Shown here in pieces: positions 1-12,058 of a stretch of 64,000 nucleotides of DNA (position 1 is its first letter; each line of letters opens with the position of its first letter). The notes beneath the pieces are model-generated. The model saw only the letters and a program-made list of their open reading frames with translations. It ran no database searches and was not told the DNA's origin. A program made the position numbers and the translations under genes. Source of the DNA: Symbiodinium kawagutii (Eukaryota > Sar > Dinophyceae > Suessiales > Symbiodiniaceae); contig VSDK01021883.1 of assembly GCA_009767595.1 (NCBI GenBank), forward strand, positions 205,084-269,083. The letters run 5' to 3'.

Positions 1-650
1 GGTAATAGCACCTTCCTGCACATTTACGCCGACACCTGCCAACAGCACCTGCCAACAGTACCTGCCAACAGCACCTGCCGACAGCACCTGCCAGCAGCAC
101 CCGCCGACAGCACCTGCCGACAGCACCTGCCAACAGCACCTGCCAACAGCACCTGCCAACAGCACCTGGCGACAGCACCTGGTAACAGGACCTGCCGACA
201 GCACCTGCCAGCAGCACCTGGCAACAGCACCTTCCTGCACATTTGCGCCGCCACCTGCCAACAGCATCTGCCAACACCACCTGCCAGCAACACTTGCCGA
301 CAGCACCTGCCGACAGCACCTGCCAACAGCACCTGCCGACAACACCTGGCAACAGCACCTGCCGACAGCACCAGCTGACAGCACCTGGCAACAGCACCTT
401 CCTGCACATTTACGCCGACACCTGGCAACAGCACCTGCCAACAGCACCTGCCGACAGCACCTGCCGACAGCACCTGCTAACAGCACCTGGTAATAGCACC
501 TTCCTGCACATTTACGCCGACACCTGCCAACAGCACCTGCCAACAGTACCTGCCAACAGCACCTGCCGACAGCACCTGCCAGCAGCACCCGCCGACAGCA
601 CCTGCCGACAGCACCTGCCAACAGCACCTGCCGACAGCACCTGCAGCCAG
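1..650. repeat. 12-bp minisatellite with 488-bp higher-order repeat
   Basis: A tandem array of variants of the 12-base unit AACAGCACCTGC fills the left edge and continues off the window. A distinct spacer block containing CCTTCCTGCACATTTACGCC recurs near 10, 230, 397 and 498. Bases 1-144 are identical to 489-632, so part of the array has a 488-bp higher-order period. Because the unit length is a multiple of three, both strands carry long stop-free frames (Cys/Gln/Val-rich on minus, Gln/His/Pro-rich on plus). These are repeat artefacts with no sign of being genes. Confidence 0.93.
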
Positions 651-764
651 AAAGTTCGCCGACAGTAACCCTTTCTTTGGGAAGTAAGAACCCCTATAGC
701 TTCTAGCTATCTGGGGAAAAAGAAGTAAAACTGTAAGTGAAGAATCTAGTAAAGATTAAGAAGT

Positions 765-1182
765 TTATTTTTCACTTGACGAAATTGCGTAGCAGAATCC
801 AGGTGTAAGTCTTTCAAGCACCGCCTTGTCGCAGTCATCACAGTGGAGTCCTTTGCTTTGCAACAATGCCTGAGAGGCAACAGTGTTTTTGTCCCAAGCA
901 TCCAAACAAACGCACAAAAACACACTTGAAATCACTTGAATCTTGTGCATGTCATGATTAATCTCGTAATGCAGTCTCAAAGCACACGTCTCTCCTGTTG
1001 AATTCAGATCTTTTGCGCCCATGAATCAATGTCAAATGGATTCAGGTTGTGTAGGTTGTGCCGTTTCGGCCAGCGCGGATTCGTCTCTGTTCCCGCGCTG
1101 TCACGCCTTAAGTTCATGAGCTGCTCGTCGGCCCAATTCCTCTGGCTCCGGACCCAGTCTTCCCCCATGGCATGTGGCAAGC
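765..1182 (-). CDS. Last two exons of an unrecognised gene
   Basis: Two consecutive minus-strand exons fit in phase. The upstream exon 1019-1182 is entered after AAAG with two bases of a split codon and reads 54 codons beginning LPHAMGEDWVRSQRN and ending LNPFDIDSW; it is followed by a GC donor (GCGCAA). The last exon 765-869 is entered after CTCAG, reads 34 codons starting ALLQSKGLHCDDCDKAVLER and ends at TAA. Both acceptors are AG followed by G. I do not recognise the protein; a CDDC cysteine pair near the C-terminus is the only visible feature. Upstream exons must lie between 1,183 and about 3,100, but I could not place them. Confidence 0.6.
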
Positions 1183-3114
1183 CTTTGAAAAATATCCGCA
1201 CCTTCCATTCCTCTCCGTTCCTCTCCCTTTAAACTACTTCTATAACTCAGATATAACAACAAACAACTTAACTAAAAAATCTTTAAACCTTTCAATTCCT
1301 TACTGTCCTGACTAGTTGGCGCTCGACCGGTCCACAGCTGCGACAATGGCTGCTCTCCTACACAACAGAGCTGTGAACTGGTTTCCACAAATAGAATGGA
1401 AGATAATGCAAGTAGTTTCCACAAGTATGTAAGATTCAAATCTTACGCTCTTGAATACTGGATGCATCTAGATGCTATTGCACTCTGCTCCTTCCACTTG
1501 CAGCAGCAAGGTACACAGGACCCAAAGAAACCTGATACAGTTCAGGTCAGCACGGTTGAATTTATTAATGCACAGCAACGTCGCCATCACACGAAGCCTC
1601 GACAGCCTTGACCCTCGAAGACAAGCCTCAAAAGCCCCAAATGAAGTGCTTTTTTCACCCAAGCTGTCCAAATTTGATCTTTTTCGGGGTTCAGCATTAC
1701 ATTTGCACTTTACATAATATTGTAGATCTTCTGCTCATCTGCGTAACAGAAAACTCTCAGTGCATTGCCCCGGGCCAACTCCCAGTACCTCAGTGGACGT
1801 CAGAGTGTCCAAACGCTGGCGAAGCCACGAGGCCCACTAAGCTTGCTGCTCATTTCGAACATGTTGCAGCTCAGAATTGGGTGAGATCAGTGACTCATAT
1901 GAAATCACATATGGAATCAAATGAACATGTAAAGCTGTCTGAATCCGACATCAAATAGCTTTGACATGCTCATCTCGAAATCTGACATACTCTTGGTGTT
2001 TGGGGACTCTTCAGGAAAGGAAATGGCGAACAAGGTTCACTCTCCAAAGCCCTCATGGTTGCATTGTTGCCGTTGGAAATGTGGTACTCTTTGATCCTTT
2101 TGATGGGTTTTCTTTTGTTGTGATACACAGGTGACTGTCTGTAAGTAAGTCTGTTCATCCACAAACATTGAAAGCGCAATGTGAGCCAAAGTGAGCAGCA
2201 CAGGTTGCTTGTCCAAGGATGAACTCAAAAAACATACAAAATTTGGCAATACTCATACTGAATAGTAACACATAGTAACACGTCCGACATCAGACTTGAG
2301 AGCCAGGGGGGGTGAACGAAAGCTGCGGGGGCGGAAAGGTATGATGGAAAAGAGAGGGCAGGAAGAGTCAGAAGAAGTTGTGAAGTGGTAAGGGGGTCGC
2401 GAAGACATTCGGCGACACCTCATCAATGAGAATTATATGTTAAAAAGATCCCAGGCAAGCGAATGTTTTTTCCTCAGGAGTGCACTCAAAGCAGCGCAGC
2501 GGGGCAATGCGAAACCCGAAAAATCTGTGTGCTTTGAATGGTTCTCAACCAAGGCCCTGGGGGGAATCGAGCCCAGGGTGTTCAATGCGCAGGGGGGTGA
2601 GCGGAGGGAGGTTGTGCGTGAGATTCACGTCGTTGGCCCGCTGACCGTCCCCCGGAACCCCCAGGAAGTAAGAAACTAGCTAACGCTACCCAAACTCGAG
2701 CTGCTGGAGGCAGCTTTCGTAATTTGTCAAGGGCTGATCTAGGATTTTACGTTATGGGCCTGATAGAGGGTATGGGTACATTGAGAGCTGCTGTTGGCTC
2801 ACAGCTCACAACAGTTTAAAAGGCTCAGCAATGACAGAAAACCAATGCAAAACTAAGAAATTCCTATTTGAGTCCGACTGCTGCGCACAATAACCATGGG
2901 CTGAAATTGTGCATCAGGTTTCCTGTCTTGAGGAGAACTTTTGAAGGGCAAGGGGCACTCAATAGACTCCTTTGGCATCCTGCAATACAACGAAAGCTTG
3001 GTCAATGTTGCATGAAGTCCGTCACTTGCTCACTGTCGTTTTTTGAAGCGTGCACCAAGGCATTCGTCTCTGTGAAACCGATGGGTGACACATCGTGATA
3101 GTTTTCCCACGAGG
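1183..3114. other. Upstream exons/introns of the 765 gene, unresolved, plus intergenic DNA
   Basis: This stretch separates the stop of the coiled-coil gene at 3,115 from the two resolved exons ending at 765, so it should contain the 5' part of that small gene. A minus-strand frame near 1,480-1,600 has a hydrophobic run (FLWVLCTLLLQVEGAE) that could be a signal-peptide exon, and another near 2,130-2,225 reads LDKQPVLLTLAHIALSMFV. Neither has splice sites I trust. Bases 2,290-2,690 are purine-rich and more GC-rich than the surroundings and carry a plus-strand frame that I judge non-coding. Confidence 0.4.
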
Positions 3115-6100
3115 TCATTTCTTTCCCTTCTTCTTTGCGGCTTTTGCAGCCTTTCAATGTTTGGATTCAAGCTCCCACACTTTGCAGTATCAGGGCACAA
3201 GACAAACCATGCCTTCAATCCCATTTCTGCTTCAGTCTGCTTCTTCTCCACCAGGAGCCGTTCGATTTTATCGAGCCTTAAAAGCTTGAGTAATCGAATC
3301 TCCAGACAACGAGTACAGTTGATGCGTTCCTTCTTCAGTGCTACCAAATACCAGGTCTGCGATTGCTTTTGCAGCATGCTGATCAGCGTGGATGGAGGAA
3401 AATTAACATGAGGGAGTCACCACAAGAATGCGCACAAAATAGGACTGCAGTCTTCCTCCCGATCTTAGCAAATAAGATTAAGGTTGGAGGGTACAAGTAA
3501 CTGGAGAGAGAGAGAGAGAGAGAGGGGGCCTGGTATGGCTTGGTACATGATAAGGCGCTGGCCCTGTCATGGTGCTGAAGCACGTATATTGCATTTTGAA
3601 AACAACATTTTTGGGTCACTTCTACATGTCGTGCTCTCTCAGCTCCAATCGGGATGACAATTGGAATGTCAATCCTAGCCAGGACCCTGGCTGCTCCAGC
3701 GCTGTCGTCATCAGAACGTCAGAAATCTGAATCAAGGAAGGCAAGGGAAGGCAAAGCACACTTCCAAGTTGAGCAATCTAAATGATCACATAGTGACATA
3801 TGGTGACCACATCTTCGCTTCGCCTGATCTCTTTCGGCATCCTCCATGACTTTCTTGAAGTCCTGTCACAAGCACTAAAGTAGCATGCTCAAATGTGCCC
3901 CGATCCTGGAAACCCTTTGCAACGTGAAGCTGATCCTTGAAACGTCTCTGCAAACGGAATGTCCTCGTGGAATTCTTCAAACTTCTCCGTGTGTTGAGAC
4001 CAGTCTGGCATCTCTTCCTCGAAAAAGTACAGGACTTCAAACTGTGCCACTGCCAAATCTGTACTCAAAATATGAGGCATAACTCAGCATGACTCAGCAT
4101 AACTCAGCACAACTCAGCATGACGTACACCGAGCAGCAAAGCTTCAAATCTCAAGCGCCCACTGAGCAGCTGGCCCTCCCTTCCGCTTCCTTGAAGGTGT
4201 CTACTTCACACAGCACTGCCTGCGCCCAGTGAGCAGTGCCCTTGCCCACCCTTGCGGTCAAGGGTTTACACCTGCCCTGCAAAGATCTTGCAAGCACTAT
4301 TCAACCACTAGCTGTCACTAGCCACTTCGGAAAGAATCCAAAACACACAAAAATAAACAGAATTGCAGCCATGTCACAGTGGCGGAGATGCGTTTTTGCA
4401 CCTCGCTCTCGCTGCTCAGCCGTGCAATCAACCTCGAGAATTCAAAAAGGCCATGCCTTGAAGAAGTCGGCAGAAGCTCTTGACTTTGAACAGTGAATCA
4501 TAAGGCAAGGGACACCACTTGCGCAGTCAAACAACATATTATCCACGACGAGTTTCCCTTGCCCGTCCAAAGCGCATGTAATGCGATCATTTTGTCACTT
4601 CAATACAAGAGAGAACAAATCAGACAGGCTGCAAATCTTCTTTTGAAAAACAGCATGCCACGCCCCAAAAAAATAGGAACAGCACAGTCGCCAACAATGT
4701 CTCAGCTCTGGGGCAAAATCCAAACAGGGCGGCAAGGGCCCCAGTATCTCATCCAAGACACCATGTCACCCCGTGTTCAAAACGTGTTCGGACAAGGTTG
4801 TCAAACATGAGTCTTGGAAAGGCATGGCATTGCCAAGAGAAAAAGAGAGAGACTTGACAAAGAGACACACATACAAGCACGCAGGCACACTGACCCCACC
4901 AATAGAGAGAGGGGAGCTAAGAAAGTACGTGCTAAGTCCAAAACTTGGAAGCTTGTAGGATAAGATCTTCATTTGCATTCTCATTCTTGGCAGCTGCCAA
5001 CAGCTCCTCCAGTGTCCACATCTGCAACTGATACCCACGAGTTCCATCGTCCAAAAGAAATTGCAACACAGCTCCATCTCCTGCAGCATCGAAATATGTG
5101 CCACGGTTGTCTTTTGCTGACCCAGGACCGTTCGCATCAGGGATGCCTGACGAGCATCAACATCCAGCTACAGAAATCTGGGGGAATGATAATGAAACGT
5201 TCAAATATCCAAGTATATATTTCCAAGAATTCTAAGAAATGTAGAGGAGATTAAATAGAATTACACTAATGGATTAATACCGGAATTCATATGTGAAAAG
5301 AATCGCTTTGTTGGACCATATGCGGCCCCGAAAGGCCTCTGCGAGCAACTTCCGCCGCAGCGTCTTGGCAGCTTGAACCTCGGAAAGAGAAAATAGGCCT
5401 AGCTGCTGTGTAGAATGCTAACTCTCTTGATGCTCTGGATGCTCTTGATTGATGCTCTTGATGCTCTTGATTGCTCTTGTTTCGTGTTTTTTTCGGTTGT
5501 GGTGTTCGTCTCGGTACCTGAGTCACGGGCACGTCCTGGGTCTGCCTTCTTTGCAACGGCATCATCAATCGCCTGGCGCCACGTGCAAAGCAGACTCGTG
5601 GATATTCCCAGAAGCAAAACAAGCCACGTGCCTTGCTCAAAGCATCATGCACACCGTCAAACTCGTCCAGATTGGTGATGGTCTGAGAATTGAGTTGTCG
5701 AAATTGTTTTGAACATCTCTGAACGGTTTGCTCAATTTGCTCAGTTTGCTTGTTTTGTTTTTGAAGCTTGCAAAAACTTTTTGGGCTAAGTTCAATACTG
5801 TCACCTGCATAGCTTTTCCAAGCTGAATTTCTGATTCGAGTTTCTCCTTGCATGGGGATAAGTTGGAATCTTAGACATCTTCATGCTTCTGAACACTGCC
5901 GTTTTGATTTCCCAGTAGAGTCCTTCAGCTGGTTGCATTGATGAACCAATTTGCAGTCAACTGGCTTGTCCTGAAAGGCCACACTAATAGATAAAAACGA
6001 AGAATGCTCATAAAGAAGGTGCTTCAAGAAATTGCAAATGATGAAAGCTTTTGAAATCTTGTTGTTCGTCCTGTTCATTTGACGCACCACAGAAACTCTT

Positions 6101-6409
6101 GCGCCAACTTGCAATCTACTGCAAATGAGGCTGCTCTGATTCTCTCGTGTTCGCATCTTGGCTTCGAGCTGCAGCGGCTTCCAATGCTGCTGTCACCGTA
6201 TCCAGCTGGTTCAAATGCATTGCCTGAAACGAGCACATCACAATGGACTTGTCTCTTTACATGCTACAAAAACAAATCTTACTAATCTCGCACCAATTCA
6301 ACTGTTGATTCAAGAACTCCAATACACATTGTTTTCACTGCACAGAGGATCGCTTGGGGATTCTGACATGATTCAGCTGCTGTTCAAGCTCTTGAATCGT
6401 TGCCCTGAC
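3115..6409 (-). CDS. C-terminal coiled-coil exons of a long multi-exon protein
   Basis: Minus-strand exons in order: 6368-6409 (VRATIQELEQQLNH), 6137-6223, 5923-5970, 5805-5846 (EKLESEIQLGKAMQ), 5632-5766 (45 codons, Gln-rich coil), 5518-5572, about 5300-5378, 4953-5146 (64 codons, including RGTYFDAAGDGAVLQF and QMWTLEELLAAAK), 3964-4017, 3824-3862 (DFKKVMEDAERDQ), 3213-3329 (39 codons, basic amphipathic helix) and 3115-3150 (AAKAAKKKGKK then TGA). Nearly all acceptors are AG|G; inferred donors include GT, GC and GA. Heptad-like Leu/Ala spacing with Glu/Lys/Gln supports a coiled coil, and the Lys-rich tail marks the C-terminus. The frame of 5300-5378 is uncertain, because two frames are open, and some exons are probably missing. 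Family not recognised. Confidence 0.6.
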
Positions 6410-7297
6410 CTGGCGTCAAGTTGCTTCGAAGTTTGTTGCCGCTTGATTTTGTGATAGAAATTCTACAAAGGAGTGACAGCTTGCTGACCTCATTGCACCA
6501 TGTGACTGGCTTCTCCTCGAGGACAAAAGGAATCGAGGAGCAAAACATGTAAACATCATGTAAACATTGCGCAATCTCCTTTTCAATCTCTACGTTTCTC
6601 TACCTAGTCTGCTGGTTTTCCACCCGTGAAACCGGTTTTGAAGGTCCTTTTCACTGGCCTCTGGATGTTCATACACCTCAGAGCAACCACAATCACACCA
6701 GGCCCCAAGAAGTACAAAGTCTTCTCAAGTTTTCTTTGTAAATCTTTGTCTTTCTCTCTTCTGAGTATCAAACAAATGTCTGAGTGATTTCCTTCTCGCA
6801 GAACACGTCTAACGACCTCAACGCTGCGCTAGCACAATGAAAGTATGCTGCTGAGAAGACTAAAGAGTATGACCTCATCATAATGGCAAGTCGCATGCTT
6901 TTTGATGTAAAGGCTCCAACCACGAGCAAAGATATCTCAGCACTGTGGAGGAGAACTGTTTTCCGGACGCCTCAGTTGCATTTGTCCTTTGGACTCTGCT
7001 GTCAGCACTGTTTCGGACACCAGCAGAAAACACATTCCTCACTCAAAAAGGCCTTGCAAGCTGTTGCATTCATAGCGTTCTGCAAGAGTTGCTGAACCTG
7101 ATAGCAAACTCACAAATCTGTTCACAAAATCTACTGGCCCACTATCAAAAGATAGTCGTCGAATGTCCAGGTCCATCTTGCAGAGTGATGCAATGTTGCA
7201 AGTCAAGAAAGCAAGAAAGAATAGGAAATCTTCAGAAAAGCAGGACATCTCGACATCAAAACCAGACACTTCATTCGGGATGAAAGCGCGACGATGC

Positions 7298-10200
7298 CTC
7301 CGGATCTGTGCACAAGGCAAATGGCGTGTGTCCTCTGTCGTTCTTCGCGAGCACATCGCATCCCTGAGCAACGCGCTTTCGGAATCAAAACTCGTCAAAA
7401 TCAGAAAGCGGAAAAAATATGAACAAATGTGGAAAAAGGTCTGAAGTTACCGTTGAAATGTAGTTCCGAAAGATCGAGTCTGGATATTGGGTGTTTCGTG
7501 AAATAGTGGAACCCTTGGAATCACTTCATCAAATGCACAATATTTGTTGTCATGAACCAGCGAATTTGGGATCCATGCTTTGAGAAACTGCAATTTTACA
7601 TGTCATGACTAACTATTCGCACATAATATATGTAGCATGTGTATGCATGTATATGCTTTCACGCGTCCAAAACACTTCACATCTTTGTGGATACTCATCC
7701 AACTGGCAGATCCGAACCTGCGCCATGAGGCATTTTGCACACCTGAGAAGCTGGAGACTCTAAGGAGAGATCGGGCAGTTGCTCATCTCATCTGCTTAGC
7801 AGGCTTAGCACAGTCCTTTCACTGCGACACTGGAGAGACTTGGCTGCCCACTCCAGATTTCCTCCGGCAGCGGCTTGATGTAGTGGTGTATTGCCTATTG
7901 CATCCTGCCAAAACTTTGGCAAGAATTTGTCTCTGCGCGTGTGAAAACTTCAGTCTCCTTGGCTTGCTACTTACATTGTTATTGAAGTCAGACATGAATC
8001 ATGAATGTAAAATTCATCAAAGCTGACAAGTTCCAGTGCAGTCCCGCTCGTGGTGCGAAAGGTTCTGAGGGGGAGCCATCAGCAACCACAGAACCTGGAA
8101 CCATGTACGTAGAATGCAATCAAGAAGTACGTGGGACTGCGCCAATCTACATTGCTCTCACTGTCAACAGTTGATCTGCAGACAAGATCTGCTTTCATGC
8201 ACGTCAAGATCCTTTTTCATTGGCTGCCACGATACATGGCCGAAGTGAAACTCACCAGTACAACAATTCCTGGCAGAAAAAAAAGCAGCTCTTCTGCTGG
8301 CTCTGAAGTCTCGGTTGTGGAATGGAACATCTTCAGACGTAGGTGAGAGACTTAAGTAAAACGCGCTGGCTGCCATGTGAGTTGGGGGGATATACCCTGA
8401 ACAAGTAAGGGAATGACCTGCTTTTGGGGTACGGATTGCCGCATGGACCAGTGAAACAACAGTTTGGGCAGGGTGGTAAATCATTCCTGGCTCCAAACGC
8501 CAGGGCATATTGAACCTCCTGACAGACCAAAGTGCGGCGGATGCAATCTGTTTAACTGAATTCTAAGTAGTTACTAAGTAGCTGTAAGTTTAGCCTTAGT
8601 AGCAGCCATGGCATTACAATTTAAAAGCTATAAGCTATAATTACAAAAGTTATATCAGCTACCTGTATCAGGTTGCGGGCTTCCCACTTCAAAGAGTTCC
8701 GTTTGCAATTGCAAATAGCCCATCACAAATTTGCATCCCAGCACGCTATGAAATGTAGAAACAAAAGAATGGGAAGTGCAAGGAAAGTTGAAGCGCCTGA
8801 GCGCTGAAGATGATCAAAATTGAGCTCTGGAAACTATTCATGTGGCCGTGTGATGAAGTTTCGCACAGAGCTTGCGCATTGCAGTTTTGGGTGGGTGTGC
8901 TGATGAGTGTACGGCTACAAGCTAAATGCTCACACACAGGTACGGGTTGGAAAACGACCCTTTCTTTTACATCTATCCAACAGCAATGCTTACGCACCGC
9001 TTGAGCAAAGCCACCGGCTGCAAATTGCTTGCGCCTGCATACACCAGTGATGTTTTGGCTTGCGCCAGGCCTCCTTAGTATAGTCCCCTATAAAAACACA
9101 GATTTTAGGCAAAGTTGCGAGCGCTACACTTGTGAAATTGCAAGGCCGTGGGAAGTCTGATGAACATGCTGGTGGGGGGAAGATGCAACAAGATGTCCCA
9201 ACATGTTTCGTATTCAAGTTCAGCATTTTATGGTGGGTGTCAGAGTGTGCACAGTGCAAGATTGCAAATTTAGTGTGTGCGAACTCATCAAGACAGGCAC
9301 AATACAAGAAGCAAGTTTGCGATGGTGCTACTGGGGGTAGGGCACACACGAGGGGGATGTACACTGTCTGAACCTTCCTACCTACGGGGAGAACTCAGGT
9401 AATTAGCTTTGTGCTACCCCTCTTTGAACTGTCATAGGCTCGTTTCCCTGGAAAAATGTGTTTAGCCTACGAGCAAATTGATGATGAAGCAATCAACTTA
9501 GCTAATTCTTTTGGATTAGGACGGCAGCAACCGAGACCTGCAGAAGCGACATGCGAGCATTGCGGCACGACCGAATCATTCATGTGCCCTGTACTCCAAG
9601 TCTGCTTGATGCTGCCTCGGAAAGCATGCCGCCAAGTTTGATGTCTGAATCTCTTGGAAGTGAATGCACTTTTAAGTAGTGTAATTCTTAATTGAAGTCT
9701 AAATTACCTCTATTCTTTTGAGTGGTGCAATGATGTGGTGCAATGATGTGTAATGTAGTGTACCAAGATGTATCAAGTATCTCCCCATGTTGTGTTCCCT
9801 CAGGCCGCCCACCATGGATGCAAGTGAAGAGCCCTTTGTGCGCTGCGAAACGGGCGGTGGCGGTGGCGTTGTGCTTTCTCGCCTCAGCTCGTGCAATGCC
9901 AAACATCAAAGTTCTGCACCGCTGAATTTGAAAAATGTACAGCTTGGATAAGCTGAAGATGATTGACATTGATTGACGATGCACATAGATGCAATCTGTT
10001 GAAAGTGTTCCTTGCTTCTGCTTCATGGTCTTGTTTTTTAACAGTCAAGTCAGCTGAGAAACCCAGGTGGCGCAGGAGGTGGAGGAGGCCTGACACATCA
10101 AATTTGAAATCTGAATTGGACATGGGATTTGATGATTTGACTCGTTGATTTCATTGAATTGACTCTATCCTTCATTCCTTAGTCCTCATCTCTGTACTTC

Positions 10201-10401
10201 ATTCCTTAGTCCTCTAATTGATTCATATTGACAATCCTAATTGTACTCTTCATCCTTAGGATTCTCTGTTTGGATTCTCTACGACGGTTCTGAGCACATG
10301 GCGCAGGACTTGAAGAGCGGCCCTCAGCAGATCACACTTCGCTTGCAAACTCTTTGAGCCGCACCAGGTGCCGGGCCATGTAGGAGCCAAACTGGGCAGT
10401 C
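7298..10401 (-). CDS. Proline-rich and ankyrin-like exons, probably 5' part of the coiled-coil gene
   Basis: Five minus-strand exons, four of them joined by compatible phases. 10338-10401 reads TAQFGSYMARHLVRLKEFAS. 10063-10089 encodes PPPPPAPP and ends two bases into a codon; 9847-9882 continues with RESTTPPPPPV. 8422-8515 reads 31 codons including PGMIYHPAQTVVSLVHAAIR. 7298-7363 reads GCDVLAKNDRGHTPFALCTD, which resembles an ankyrin repeat (GHTPF replacing the usual GxTPLH). All acceptors are AG|G. The two polyproline exons would form a profilin- or SH3-binding type linker, but I see no formin FH2 domain. Whether these belong to the coiled-coil gene downstream is inferred from strand, spacing and phase only. 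Between 8,520 and 9,840 I see nothing else convincing. Confidence 0.4.
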
Positions 10402-10778
10402 CTCCACATTGAAAGGTTGAGGTTCCTTGAGTATCCCCTTGAGTATCCTTGAGGTTCGTTATGGTTCCTTGATCTTCATTTTTCAACAGTGCAGGTGAGA
10501 TGCTGTCAATCACTAAACTCGCCGAAAAGGTCTACAAATGTCCACAGCTTCAAGTCCTGTCTGCTTCTTCTTCTCCAAATCTTGCTGTTTCATCCCAAGC
10601 ACCTGCGCCTCCACAAACCCGTGCTGTCAAGCTAAAATTCATTGCTGCTAATTGATGCAATTGTCATGCTCTTGCCATCACGAGTTCAGGCGAGCACAGG
10701 CATGTCGAGACCGCGATGTCGACCGTTGCCGCCCTGACCTACAGGTGTAGGGGCAAAAGTTTACATAGAATATATGTA

Positions 10779-10812
10779 TGTTATATATATATATACATAT
10801 ATATATATATTC
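10779..10812. repeat. TA-rich microsatellite
   Basis: An imperfect (TA)n tract. Similar tracts, often with TATATATACATATA cores, recur near 11,651, 21,403, 22,022, 23,494, 24,558, 40,764, 42,900, 55,337, 60,236 and 62,604, all in inferred introns or intergenic DNA. Confidence 0.9.
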
Positions 10813-10863
10813 ACTTATGTTAATTCAATGCTACAGCATTTGGCCATGCTGACAAAGGCTGAA

Positions 10864-11110
10864 CTAAGGCATTGTCGACTTAGAAGCACCACGTACAGGA
10901 GGAGGAGTTGCAACTCTTGAACCAGATCTTGAGTTGCCTGTCGAGTCTGTCAAGTGAAGGGTGGACGTGTTGCTCGCCCTTTTTGGGCTCCAGTGCGTCT
11001 CCTCAAAGACCCCCGGCCTTGTACAGGCGTGCAGGATGGCGAAACATTTCTGCTGCTTCCTTGGTGAAGTGAGGGACCCGATGGAGTCGCATGGAGTGCT
11101 CTGAAAGTTG
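10864..11110 (-). CDS. Possible terminal exon region, frame ambiguous
   Basis: All three minus-strand frames are open over much of this block. One reads a Ser/Thr-rich tail (NSRSGSRVATPPPVRGASKS) ending in TAG at 10,864. A second gives an amphipathic helix after an AG|G acceptor (ATQDLVQELQLLLLYVV). A third gives LDRLDRQLKIWFK. Without transcripts I cannot choose. It lies downstream of the TPR exons, so it may hold the 3' end of the J-domain gene. Confidence 0.25.
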
Positions 11111-12058
11111 CAATCCGCGCCTCCGCTTCCGTGCATCACTAAAACCAAACCCACAAATGCATAGAATTTCATAGACCCCCAATATACATCTGTGTATAGA
11201 CATATAAATGTATACACAAATAAGAGATTCTAAGAGTGTATATAGAACTATATTGCATCAACCCCCTGAAAGGAACCCGCAAGTTTCATAGTAACCGAAG
11301 CAGGGCTTCTTGCAGGCTGAAAGGCTGCCTCTGCCCACGGGAGGCAACAAGTCGCCATTAACAGCAGCCTGCACAATGTCAACATACGAAACCAAAAAAG
11401 GCAAAAAGGCTCAACACAAAAGGAACAGCCGTAGGAACGCCATGGCCGCCATGTAAATTCATCAGCTACGAAAGGTAAACTCTGTGAATGCAAAGTAAGC
11501 ACGTTCTGTATCTAATTCTGAAAGCATGTTGCTTCACAACAAATCAAGAAATGCTGAAAGGCTGGATTGGACAGAGACTACGAGAACCAAAACGTTGAAG
11601 ACTGTAGGACAAACGAAACAATTTCGAACTGCCAAATCATATGTGTGTATTTATATATATATATATATATGCATTTATGTATAGACTACATATTCATATG
11701 TATGTATACATATATACAACTCAAAATTGTATGAAAAGTATGGGCGGCCACACAGCTGACCTGTACGTCAGGCGCAATCTCTTCCTGCAATGCAAGCCTT
11801 GGCGAACTCGTATTCAAGAAGAGAGTTCCAATTGTTCCAATGAAAAACAGCCAAATGAAGAACGATGAAAACCTGTGGGAAGCGTGGAGGATGTGGAGGA
11901 AACATTGCCAACGTAGCCAAGTTACAGCTCTGAACTGCCAGGAAGCACCTTTCAAAGGCCACTGCTTGCAGCACTGGAGAGCCAGAAAAATACGGAGAAA
12001 CTGCTCCCTGTTTCCGTCGACGTCCGCACGAGTTCGTCCCACTCGAGTCAATCTGCAC

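Noticed and set aside
24..668. Two 140-150-codon open frames on opposite strands
   Set aside because: They are products of a 12-base tandem repeat whose unit length is a multiple of three.
2437..2679. Plus-strand 80-codon frame in a GC-rich patch
   Set aside because: Composition-driven openness with no domain, splice sites or neighbours in support.
7637..8026. 129-codon plus-strand open frame that looks protein-like
   Set aside because: No recognised motif or AG|G flanks, and it is isolated on the wrong strand between minus-strand exons.
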